Assembly: GCA_021732995.1 (NCBI GenBank)
Contig: JAKFWA010000118.1
Location: 62,001 to 126,000, forward strand
Direction: 5' to 3'
DNA length: 64,000 bases
Source of the DNA: Planctomycetaceae bacterium
GTDB taxonomy: Bacteria; Planctomycetota; Planctomycetia; Planctomycetales; Planctomycetaceae
Part shown: one piece after another, positions 44,161-52,006 of the stretch
Layout: each line of letters starts with the position of its first letter
Numbering within the stretch: position 1 is the stretch's first letter
Translations under genes and position numbers: made by a program
The notes under the pieces: generated by a model
What the model saw: only the letters and a program-made list of their open reading frames with translations
Told to the model about the DNA's origin: nothing
Databases searched by the model: none

Positions 44161-46827
44161 ATGATGCGAGTTTCCACTTTAAGCCTGGCTGCTGCCGCCG
44201 TGCTGAGTTTTTCAGCGTCCGTGTGCCGTGCGGACGCGGGAACCTACTTGAAGGTTTTTCCCGCCGAAGTCTCGCTGCGAGGCAAGGCTGCTCAGCAGAA
44301 CATCGTGGTGCAGCTCGTGAACGAACAAGGGCTGACGCGCGACGTCACCGGTTCAGTGCTGGTGCGGCCGGCGAACGAAAAGCTGGTGGAGTTGAAGGGG
44401 CGCACGCTCAAACCGAAAGCCGATGGCGAAACGAAGTTGTTGATCGAACTTGGCCAGCATAAAGCCGAAGTTCCGGTGGTCGTGAAGGACGCGGCAGCCT
44501 CCCGAGACATCAGCTTCCGCCTGGACGTTGAACCCGTCTTCATGAAGCACGGTTGCAACAACGGTAGTTGCCACGGCGCGGCCAGAGGCAAAGACGGTTT
44601 CATGCTTTCCCTGTTCGGCTATGACCCCGCAGGCGATTACCACCGGCTGACGCGGCAGATGCCCGGTCGCCGAGTGGACTTGGCTGTGCCCGCTCAAAGC
44701 CTGCTGCTGGAAAAGGCGATCGGTGAAGTCAACCACACCGGCGGGCAACTCTTCACGGATGACAGTGACGACTACCAGGCCCTGTTGCGCTGGGTGGAAG
44801 CGGGTGCTCCTGACGATAAGGGCGACACGCCAGAACCGCTCGGCATTGAACTGCTCCCGCCGAAGGTCGTCTTTGCTGGCAGCGGCCAGACGCAAGAGAC
44901 ACTCGTCCTGGCGAAGTACTCGGATGGCTCGGTGCGCGACGTGACCCGACTGGCGCTGTTCATGTCCAACAACGAAGCCGTGGCTGCTATCGGGAAAGAT
45001 GGAGTTGCCAAGGGGAACGGACGAGGTGGCGCGTTTGTCTTCGCGCGGTTCAACAAGTTCACCGTCGGCAGCGAGGTGCTGGTGCTGCCGACCGATGACA
45101 AGTTCTCGTGGCCGAATACTCCGGAATCGAACTACATCGACTCGCTGGTCTTCGACAAGCTGAAGAAGCTGCACATGGCTCCGGCCGAACTGGCCAATGA
45201 TGAGACCTTCCTGCGACGCGTCTATCTGGATTTGATCGGCCTGCCGCCGTCACGTGACGAATTCAATGCGTTCATGGCGGACAACTCACCGACGAAACGC
45301 GCCAAAGTAATTGATGAACTGATCGAGCGGCCTGAGTTCGTCGACATGTGGGCGATGAAATGGGGCGAGTTGCTCCGCATCCGCGCCGTGCAGAATGCTC
45401 AGCAATACGGTCGCGATGCCAAAGCCATGTGGTCCTACGCCGAATGGCTCCGCGAGCAGATGGAAGCCAATCGGCCGTTGAATGAACTGGTCGCCGATCT
45501 GGTGATCGGTCAGGGCAGCAACATCAAAGAGCCGACCGCTAACCTCTACACCGCGGGCGAGCGACTAACTCCGCAGAAGACCGCTGAAGACTTCGCTCAA
45601 ATCTTCCTCGGCACACGAATTCAATGTGCCCAATGCCACAATCACCCATTCGACCGTTGGACGATGGATGACTACTACGGCTTCGCCAGCTTCTTCGCCG
45701 GCATGAACATGAAGCGCGGCGTCGAAGGCCGCGAGGTCGTGGTCTACAACAACAATAACGTCAACACCGTCGATCACCCGGTTGACGGTCGCAAGATGCC
45801 GCCCAAGTTTCTGGGCGGTCAGGCTCCTGAAGTGGCCGGACAGGATCCGCGAGTCTCACTGGCCAAGTGGCTGACCTCGCCGGACAACGAAGCGTTCTCG
45901 CAAACGATGGCGAATGTCATCTGGTCGCACTTCTTTGGCCGCGGGATTGTTGAACCGGTCGATGATGTGCGCATCAGCAATCCACCGAGCAACAAAGAGC
46001 TGCTGGAAGCGATTGGACAGAAGCTTGCCAGCTACGGCTTCGACAAGAAGAAGCTGGTCCGCGACATCTGCAATTCGCGGACGTATCAACTCTCAGCCGC
46101 GACCAACCCGACTAACGAATTGGACGAGAGCTACTTCTCGCACAGCTATGTTCGTCGCCTGCGAGCGGAAGTGCTGCTCGATACCATTACACGCATCACC
46201 GGCACGGAAGATCGCTTTCCGTCGTCGCCTCCGGGCACACGTGCTGTGCAGCTCTACTCGGGCAACCTGACGAACTACTTCCTCACGACGTTCGGACGAG
46301 CCCCCCGAGAAAGCGCCTGCTCCTGCGAAGTGAACCGCGAAGCCAATCTCTCGCAGGCCCTGCACCTCGTGAACGGCGATACGATCACCAGCAAGGTTGC
46401 TGGCAGCCGGTTGATATCGAACCTGATCAACAGCAAGCAGCCGGTCGAAAAGATCGTTGAGGAACTTTACATCCTCGCCCTGTCGCGAAAGCCGACAGCG
46501 GACGAAGTCACGAAGCTGACGGACCTCATTAATCAGGACCTCAACAATCCTGATCGAGTCAACCAGCTCGCCGCGTTGCGTGCGCAGGCCGAAGCGACCT
46601 ACCGCCGCACCGAAGAGCAGTTGAAGTCGATGAAGGCCGAGTACGCGAAGCTCAAGGATGACGGCCAGGAAGCGGAAGCCCTGACGTCGCTCGAAAAGCA
46701 GATTGCCACCGCCGAAAAGCAACTCGCCGACAGCCGCCAGCGTCAGATCAACAGCGTCCCTCTGATGGTCTACGGCGACATCCTGTGGGGACTGTTCAAC
46801 TCCACTGAGTTCGCGTTCAACCACTAG
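44161..46827 (+). CDS. Exported BIG2-like/DUF1549/DUF1553 protein with a CX4CH cytochrome-like motif
   Basis: 888 residues from the ATG at 44161; a TTG start at 44128 has less support. A signal peptide ends near VCRADAG. An Ig-like BIG2-type module covers about residues 30-115. GCNNGSCHGAARGK follows, a CX4CH site that departs from the usual CXXCH heme motif but is typical of this subfamily. DUF1549 (SNYIDSLVFDKLKKLHM; CAQCHNHPFDRWTMDDYYG) and DUF1553 (RLRAEVLLDTITRITGTEDRF) follow. CAQCH provides a second heme-like site. The C terminus carries a 70-residue coiled coil (YRRTEEQLKSMKAEYAKL). No DUF1501 partner is adjacent. Confidence 0.92.
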   Translation: MMRVSTLSLAAAAVLSFSASVCRADAGTYLKVFPAEVSLRGKAAQQNIVVQLVNEQGLTRDVTGSVLVRPANEKLVELKGRTLKPKADGETKLLIELGQHKAEVPVVVKDAAASRDISFRLDVEPVFMKHGCNNGSCHGAARGKDGFMLSLFGYDPAGDYHRLTRQMPGRRVDLAVPAQSLLLEKAIGEVNHTGGQLFTDDSDDYQALLRWVEAGAPDDKGDTPEPLGIELLPPKVVFAGSGQTQETLVLAKYSDGSVRDVTRLALFMSNNEAVAAIGKDGVAKGNGRGGAFVFARFNKFTVGSEVLVLPTDDKFSWPNTPESNYIDSLVFDKLKKLHMAPAELANDETFLRRVYLDLIGLPPSRDEFNAFMADNSPTKRAKVIDELIERPEFVDMWAMKWGELLRIRAVQNAQQYGRDAKAMWSYAEWLREQMEANRPLNELVADLVIGQGSNIKEPTANLYTAGERLTPQKTAEDFAQIFLGTRIQCAQCHNHPFDRWTMDDYYGFASFFAGMNMKRGVEGREVVVYNNNNVNTVDHPVDGRKMPPKFLGGQAPEVAGQDPRVSLAKWLTSPDNEAFSQTMANVIWSHFFGRGIVEPVDDVRISNPPSNKELLEAIGQKLASYGFDKKKLVRDICNSRTYQLSAATNPTNELDESYFSHSYVRRLRAEVLLDTITRITGTEDRFPSSPPGTRAVQLYSGNLTNYFLTTFGRAPRESACSCEVNREANLSQALHLVNGDTITSKVAGSRLISNLINSKQPVEKIVEELYILALSRKPTADEVTKLTDLINQDLNNPDRVNQLAALRAQAEATYRRTEEQLKSMKAEYAKLKDDGQEAEALTSLEKQIATAEKQLADSRQRQINSVPLMVYGDILWGLFNSTEFAFNH

Positions 46828-46829
46828 TT

Positions 46830-47228
46830 ATGTCAATCGACATCGACAGTGTGCGATTTGTAAAGAGCAGACCACAGGTTACTCGCGACTATTACGAATC
46901 GCACATGTGGGGCACGGTCGTCGTCTATATGGCTTTCGAGGACGACCGATTCGTGGGTCGGCAAGTGGACGCTTATGAGAACGGGTATCTCGTCCGCTAC
47001 GACCGCCTGCACTGGCAGGATCAGTTTGGTTCTCTCGCTGACTTCCGCTTCGGCAAGTTATGGATCAAGCACTGGGGGCAACCGCTGGTGATCACCGAGC
47101 AAGAGTTCGAGATCAAGTGGAGCGAAGCGGAACAATCTCCGCCGTTCGCCTTGCGACACCCGTCACCGGAAATGCGGCCACCTTGGATTGACCTGTTCGA
47201 ATCTGGCCAGTGGCAGGGGCAGGCATAG
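46830..47228 (+). CDS. Hypothetical 132-residue protein
   Basis: The ATG at 46830 is 2 bases after the stop of the DUF1549/DUF1553 gene, so translation is probably coupled. The protein is soluble and rich in aromatic and acidic residues: DYYESHMWGTVVVYMAFEDD, VDAYENGYLVRYDR and GKLWIKHWGQP. The strand pattern resembles small beta-rich proteins of immunity or DUF6881 type, but the match is weak. Function unknown. Confidence 0.7.
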   Translation: MSIDIDSVRFVKSRPQVTRDYYESHMWGTVVVYMAFEDDRFVGRQVDAYENGYLVRYDRLHWQDQFGSLADFRFGKLWIKHWGQPLVITEQEFEIKWSEAEQSPPFALRHPSPEMRPPWIDLFESGQWQGQA

Positions 47229-47355
47229 TCAGACCGCCGAGGCACCAATCGCACTGCGATGACGATCGATTAGCGGGACAACTTCTCGACAGCCGCATAT
47301 GGCGATTGGTTGGTGCGTTGCGTCTTATGCCGTGCCAACGGCGTGACACGATCTC

Positions 47356-48306
47356 TCATCCAACCAGAAGCAGCCCTGCTCCACCTGCGGCCGCCAGCAC
47401 GATTGCCGTCGCGACGGCGCGCTGTCGAGAATGGCCAGCGCTTCCGGCGACTCGTAGAACGGATGATACGAAGCCTAAACCCAGTGCCAGCAAAGCGGTT
47501 CCGACTCCGTACTGGGTCATCCGGCGATCAACTTGACTTAGCTTCCAGTCGTGTTCGAGAAGTTCACGAACGCGCGGCGAGTCTTCAAACTGGACGTAGG
47601 CGGTGTACATCGTCTCTTCGAAGCTCTTGAAGTCGTGCAATTGTTGATCGATGAACTGTTGCTTCTGGGCGTGCTGCCGGAACGTCATTTCCGACATCTG
47701 CCAGCTGGCCATCTGCGGATAGGTGTCGACCAGTCGCCGCTTCAAAGTGGCGATGGCCAGTGCCGTTGCTTCGCGCACAGCCTCGGCCTCTGAGGTGCAA
47801 AGTTTGCTTTCGCGTACGAGTAACACGTCGGGAATGTGGCCGGCTTGCACCGTCTTCTCGGGCACCGATGTCCAGGAGGGTCGCTTGGATTCCGGCGGTG
47901 TAACAGGAGTTGCAACGGCAGCAGGCTGTTCAACGTCAGCGGTGACCTCAGTTGCCGAAACCGCCGGGCGCCGTTGCATCACTGCGACCTCCGGAGCGCG
48001 AACAGCCACCATTGGCGGAGCGACTTGAGCCTCATCCATTACGATCGTCGCCTGTTGCACGGTGTGGACCGACGTTGCAGTGAACATCAACGCGAACAAC
48101 AGGCCACCCGCCAGCAATAAGACCACGGTCAACGCGGGCACAACCGGGCGCTGAGCGTGGGTACCGCGAGGTGGTGCGGGTTCGTACGACGTTCGTCGCG
48201 TGGTTCCAGCCGAGGCGTGCCCCATCCAGAACACGAACGCACCCGCGCCGATCATGAGGACCAACAACCCAAGAGAGATATCGGCGACTGCAGTAGTCTC
48301 GTTCAT
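47356..48306 (-). CDS. Membrane protein of the kinase/FHA cluster, function unknown
   Basis: 316 residues with no recognised domain. Hydrophobic segments are at about 12-30, 55-76 and, at the C terminus, two between 268 and 314. A Pro/Val-rich region near 90-150 is likely disordered, then a helical domain follows (REATALAIATLKRRLVDTYPQM; LHDFKSFEETMYTAYVQFEDSP). The layout fits a protein with a loop outside the cytoplasm between membrane anchors. It is 60 bases after the kinase gene on the same strand and is taken as the last gene of that operon. It could be a kinase substrate or a sensor. Confidence 0.75.
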   Translation of the reverse strand: MNETTAVADISLGLLVLMIGAGAFVFWMGHASAGTTRRTSYEPAPPRGTHAQRPVVPALTVVLLLAGGLLFALMFTATSVHTVQQATIVMDEAQVAPPMVAVRAPEVAVMQRRPAVSATEVTADVEQPAAVATPVTPPESKRPSWTSVPEKTVQAGHIPDVLLVRESKLCTSEAEAVREATALAIATLKRRLVDTYPQMASWQMSEMTFRQHAQKQQFIDQQLHDFKSFEETMYTAYVQFEDSPRVRELLEHDWKLSQVDRRMTQYGVGTALLALGLGFVSSVLRVAGSAGHSRQRAVATAIVLAAAGGAGLLLVG

Positions 48307-48365
48307 GTTTAACTCACGATTCCATCAAGAGCACTAGCTACAGACGAAATACTTCCCATTAGCCC

Positions 48366-50198
48366 TCAAGCCTGAATCATCGCACCGTCGTTGGAGACCG
48401 TGCGGTCCGCGGGGTTCGTCCAGGTGGATGCCAGTTGAGCCGTCGTTGAGATTGCTATCCCCCACATCGCGCCCCACTCGATCGGAAAGCGGGTCCAGAC
48501 TGACAGCATCACAGCGGCTATTGTGGTCGCAATCACCGTCGTGAACTTCAATCGTCGTTCGCGGAACGTATCCACGTGATACCACCAGCGTCGCGACACC
48601 ATCAGCAGCGTGAAAAACAACGTGCAGCCAATCACCTGGGTGGCCGCAGATTCCGGCATCTGCAGCTTGCTGGCCAGCAGTTGAGACGTGCCGCCCAGTT
48701 CGTGAATCTGCAAGTCAACCATCAGCGACCGGCCGATTGAACTGGCGGCGATGCCGACGGCCGAACCGCAAGCTGCGGTGGCCAGCCGCCGAGGGGTTCC
48801 GTCAGCGCCACGACCTTCCCACAACTTCGCCGGGATCATCACCGCCCACGATCCCAGCGTTGTGATCATCGCAAAGAACGTGGCCTGGGCCGGCGTTTTC
48901 AAGAACGTATTGAGCCACAACAGCACCGCTGAGAACATCGCGGCCACGACACACACAACCGCCATCGACCCCGTGAGATCAGAAGTGCGTTGCAGCATCG
49001 AAATCGAACGCACCGAGTCAGGTGTCAGATGACGGTGATAACGCGCATTCAAACGCACTCCGCGTTTGTACCCGCCCCCTGCAAATGGCACTTTCAGTTC
49101 GCCGCCGAAGTAGTGTCGTGCCAGCGTGAAACCACCTGCCATCACGAACCCGAACGACACCACAGCCAGCCACGTTGGCTGCACCTCTCCGCTACGGAGC
49201 AGATAGAGCCCGACGATTGTCGTGAACACCACAAACGCCACAGTCGCAAACGCGCCGGCCGCTGCGGAATTGGCAGCGTACGGAGCCTCGTCCTGTTCAG
49301 CTGAGTTATGCTCGCCTGCGTGCTCTGCATGTTCGGCAGCTTGCCACGTCTTGGCTTCCGCACCCGTTGCAGCGTTGAAGTCCGCAAGCAGCTTCAAAGC
49401 TGTCGGTGTGCGTTTGGCGGGATCCTTTTCGAGAGCCCGTGCCAGGACGGACCGCAGCTTCGACGGCAACACGGACAAGTCCGGCGGCTGCGTGAGATGC
49501 TTCATGAGAATCTCACCCGTCGTTTCGCCATCGAAGGGCAATTTTCCCGTCACCATCTCATAGAGCATCACGCCGAGCCCGTAGACATCGACCTCGCGAC
49601 CGTACTTGCCGTGCGCGATTTCGGGAGCCATGTAGTAGACGGTACCGACGCTTTGAGTCTGCGCACTGCGCTGGCTGACCGAAATGAACTTTGACAGCCC
49701 TACGTCGCCGATCTTCGCGGAACCGTTCTCCACGAACACATTCGCGGGTTTGAGATCGCGGTGGACCAGCCCTTGGTCGTGCAGGTAGTTCAACCCGTTG
49801 GCGATATCCGTCAGCAGTGAGCGGATGCGGTCATACGTCATGCCCGACGGAGACGCGGCGATCACCTGATCGAGCGTCTGACCGTTCATGTATTCCATGA
49901 CGACCCAATGCTCGCCGCTGGCACTGCGGCGCACGTCAAAGATCGTCATCAGATTGGCGTGTTTCAGGTTGAGGCATTGCGCCACGCCACGCAGTTCGAC
50001 ATCCAGGTTGTCCTGCAGCAGCTTGAGAGCGACTTCTTTCCCCGCGTCACTGATGGCGTAGTAGACCTCACCGAACCCGCCACGCTGAATGGCGCGCTTG
50101 ATCGTGTAGCCTTCTAACGGTCGTGATTCGGGAGCGTACTTGAAGCTCATTGCTCTGCCGTCCTGCTGCGCTTGCTTCAGATCAATCGTGGTTTGCAT
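48366..50198 (-). CDS. Membrane-bound Ser/Thr protein kinase with DVG in place of DFG
   Basis: 610 residues from the ATG at 50198; ATGs at 50150 and a start at 50213 are also possible. The N-terminal kinase domain (about 30-300) has the glycine loop QRGGFGEVYY, Lys59 in VALKLL, HRD at 146-148 in VHRDLKPANVF, a changed magnesium motif GDVG at 164-167, and the APE-like MAPEI. The metal-binding Asp is kept, so activity is likely. The C-terminal 280 residues contain about eight membrane helices instead of a sensor repeat domain. It overlaps the FHA gene by about 22 bases, so translation is coupled, and it may phosphorylate the FHA partner's targets. Confidence 0.92.
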   Translation of the reverse strand: MQTTIDLKQAQQDGRAMSFKYAPESRPLEGYTIKRAIQRGGFGEVYYAISDAGKEVALKLLQDNLDVELRGVAQCLNLKHANLMTIFDVRRSASGEHWVVMEYMNGQTLDQVIAASPSGMTYDRIRSLLTDIANGLNYLHDQGLVHRDLKPANVFVENGSAKIGDVGLSKFISVSQRSAQTQSVGTVYYMAPEIAHGKYGREVDVYGLGVMLYEMVTGKLPFDGETTGEILMKHLTQPPDLSVLPSKLRSVLARALEKDPAKRTPTALKLLADFNAATGAEAKTWQAAEHAEHAGEHNSAEQDEAPYAANSAAAGAFATVAFVVFTTIVGLYLLRSGEVQPTWLAVVSFGFVMAGGFTLARHYFGGELKVPFAGGGYKRGVRLNARYHRHLTPDSVRSISMLQRTSDLTGSMAVVCVVAAMFSAVLLWLNTFLKTPAQATFFAMITTLGSWAVMIPAKLWEGRGADGTPRRLATAACGSAVGIAASSIGRSLMVDLQIHELGGTSQLLASKLQMPESAATQVIGCTLFFTLLMVSRRWWYHVDTFRERRLKFTTVIATTIAAVMLSVWTRFPIEWGAMWGIAISTTAQLASTWTNPADRTVSNDGAMIQA

Positions 50199-50893
50199 GA
50201 ACTCGACCCACATTCTTCGAGCCGAAACCGGAAGTCCGGTCCGGAAACAGTTTGGCCGAAACTGACTGTCGCAATGCCCGTCTGCTGCTGGCCGTCGATC
50301 AGAATCTCACGTTGCGATCGCACCGCGAAACCACCCGGTCGCTTTACCAGCACCACGCTGCCCGACCAGCCAGGACAGCGTACATGATTCTCCGGCCCTG
50401 GCCCGAACAGACAGGTCTCCGCCATCAACAGGATTCCATTCACGAAGATTGGCCCGCGATGTGAACTTGTCACATCCAGACGAGCGGTTGTGCTAAGTGG
50501 TGTCGGCAGCACGAAGTTCAGATGGACCGCCTCGTTGAGAACAATCTGCGCTCCGTGAGACAGCATGGCCGCCTGATCCAGAGGCTGAGCATTCACTCGC
50601 GTTGCCTGCAGCGGCTCGATGACATAGTCGTCTCCGATCCGCGTGATTGCTGAATGCTGTCGCGCCAACGGTCCTGTCAGCGCCACGTCTGCTTCGTCAT
50701 TGCTGCTGGCTCGACCGATGGTGACCCGATTCGCAGCCAGCAGCAGGTAAGAGCCGACGCCGTCGATCCACACCAGACACCGCGGGGCGGTGTCCGGAGC
50801 GGCGACGGCCTGTGAGTCAGCTTCGGTCTGCGCGGGCTGCGAGCCCATCCATCGATTCGCGAAAAACATCTCACTGATGCTCGCGATAGCCAT
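50177..50893 (-). CDS. FHA-domain protein with a second degenerate FHA half
   Basis: 238 residues from the ATG at 50893, with AAGGA upstream. The first FHA domain (about 45-130) has GRASSNDEADVAL and RQHSAITRIGDD, with the Gly-Arg and Ser/His positions that bind phosphothreonine. The second (about 145-225) has LFGPGPENHVRCPGWSGSV and an ILIDG tail but lacks the Gly-Arg pair, so binding is uncertain. FHA domains read Ser/Thr-kinase signals, and the kinase gene overlaps its end. It is cytoplasmic, with no membrane segment. It sits 37 bases after the coiled-coil gene. Confidence 0.87.
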   Translation of the reverse strand: MAIASISEMFFANRWMGSQPAQTEADSQAVAAPDTAPRCLVWIDGVGSYLLLAANRVTIGRASSNDEADVALTGPLARQHSAITRIGDDYVIEPLQATRVNAQPLDQAAMLSHGAQIVLNEAVHLNFVLPTPLSTTARLDVTSSHRGPIFVNGILLMAETCLFGPGPENHVRCPGWSGSVVLVKRPGGFAVRSQREILIDGQQQTGIATVSFGQTVSGPDFRFRLEECGSSSCKPRLI

Positions 50894-50930
50894 AAACAAG
50901 TTCCTTATGGGTCACCCGGTGGTGACTGAG

Positions 50931-51737
50931 CTACTTGTTTTCAGCGACGTTCGCAGTCTTGCTGTTGTTGCCGAGGTACGCATCGACTTCGTCCAGAACG
51001 CCCTTGGGGGCGTCGTTGGCTTGAACGGGAATCAGGCCATCCGAAGGTGTGCCTTCGGTGTCCACAACCTTCTCCCGCACCTTCAGATCCTTGTCGATTT
51101 GATCGACGAGGTTCTTCACTCGCGTAAACTCGGAATCATCAATCGCGACGTCGTTGACCATCTCAGTCGCCTTCACCTGATCCAGCCGCGCCTGCAGCCA
51201 TTCAATCTTGAGCTCCAGCTCCCTCTTCTGCTTCATCATTAAGTCGAGCTTCTTGCGATTGGCTTCCACGGCTGCTTCCTTGCGAGCCAACAGCTTCTCT
51301 TCTTCGGACAAAGTCTGCTCAGACTGCTTCACGCGGTCGAGCCGGGTCTTGAGATCCGACTCCAACTGTCCCCGAGTGTAACTCTTGTTGGACACCAGAA
51401 ACGATGTCTTGTCGGTGCGAAGTTCATCGCGCCGAGTCAGCATCTCAGAACGATCCTTGGTCAAGGAATCGCTCCGCTTCGCGATTCGGCCCTTCAGGTC
51501 ATCGATATCGACGTCCTGGCGTGCGACCGTGGTCTTGGCCGTCTTGATCTCCGGATCAATGTTGTTGATCAGGTCCTTGGCACGCTTGAGTTCGAACTCC
51601 ATCGGAACGGCGCCCTTGACGGTCTCTTTGACCTCGGTGCCTGCCGTTCGCAGGTAGCTGACCAGATCCGTGCCGAACACCATCCCGCCGACCACTAACG
51701 CGCCGGCAACACCTGCTGCGACTTTCTTGAGCAACAT
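50931..51737 (-). CDS. Membrane-anchored coiled-coil protein heading the kinase/FHA cluster
   Basis: 268 residues from the ATG at 51737, with GGAG 8 bases upstream; the frame extends further up but without support. Residues 5-24 form one membrane helix (VAAGVAGALVVGGMVFGTD), followed by SYLRTAGTEVKETVKGAVPMEFELKRA-type sequence and a coiled coil from about 45 to 220 rich in Lys, Glu, Asp and Arg. The acidic C terminus is likely disordered. I know similar planctomycete proteins only as hypothetical. A scaffold or stress-sensing role at the membrane is inference from its place before FHA and kinase genes. Confidence 0.82.
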   Translation of the reverse strand: MLLKKVAAGVAGALVVGGMVFGTDLVSYLRTAGTEVKETVKGAVPMEFELKRAKDLINNIDPEIKTAKTTVARQDVDIDDLKGRIAKRSDSLTKDRSEMLTRRDELRTDKTSFLVSNKSYTRGQLESDLKTRLDRVKQSEQTLSEEEKLLARKEAAVEANRKKLDLMMKQKRELELKIEWLQARLDQVKATEMVNDVAIDDSEFTRVKNLVDQIDKDLKVREKVVDTEGTPSDGLIPVQANDAPKGVLDEVDAYLGNNSKTANVAENK

Positions 51738-51911
51738 ATCAGTCTCCCCAAAGTTGAGTGTGAATGAGCCGTGCGTTGTCCGAAGTGTTCGGACCTGATT
51801 GATTCGCCGTGCAACCAACGCGGTCCTTCGCGTGCAGATCACTGTTCCTGTGGAGTACTTCGCACCAGCCGCCGGAATCTTGGCACCAATTTAGAGTTTT
51901 TTCGAAAGTCG

Positions 51912-51930
51912 CTGATTGCTCCGCAATCAG
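51912..51930. terminator. Hairpin in the spacer between the FAD enzyme and the kinase cluster
   Basis: An 8-base-pair perfect stem (51912-51919 with 51923-51930) with a TCC loop. It lies upstream of the coiled-coil gene and 77 bases past the stop of the FAD enzyme's leftward neighbour position, so it may be a terminator or a leader element. No T run on the leftward strand. Confidence 0.35.
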
Positions 51931-52006
51931 AACGTTTTCCTAAGAGTGCAACCTGTTTGCGGAAAAAGACTTGTGGTCGACAATCTTCCCAGGAGCTTCA
52001 TCCCAC

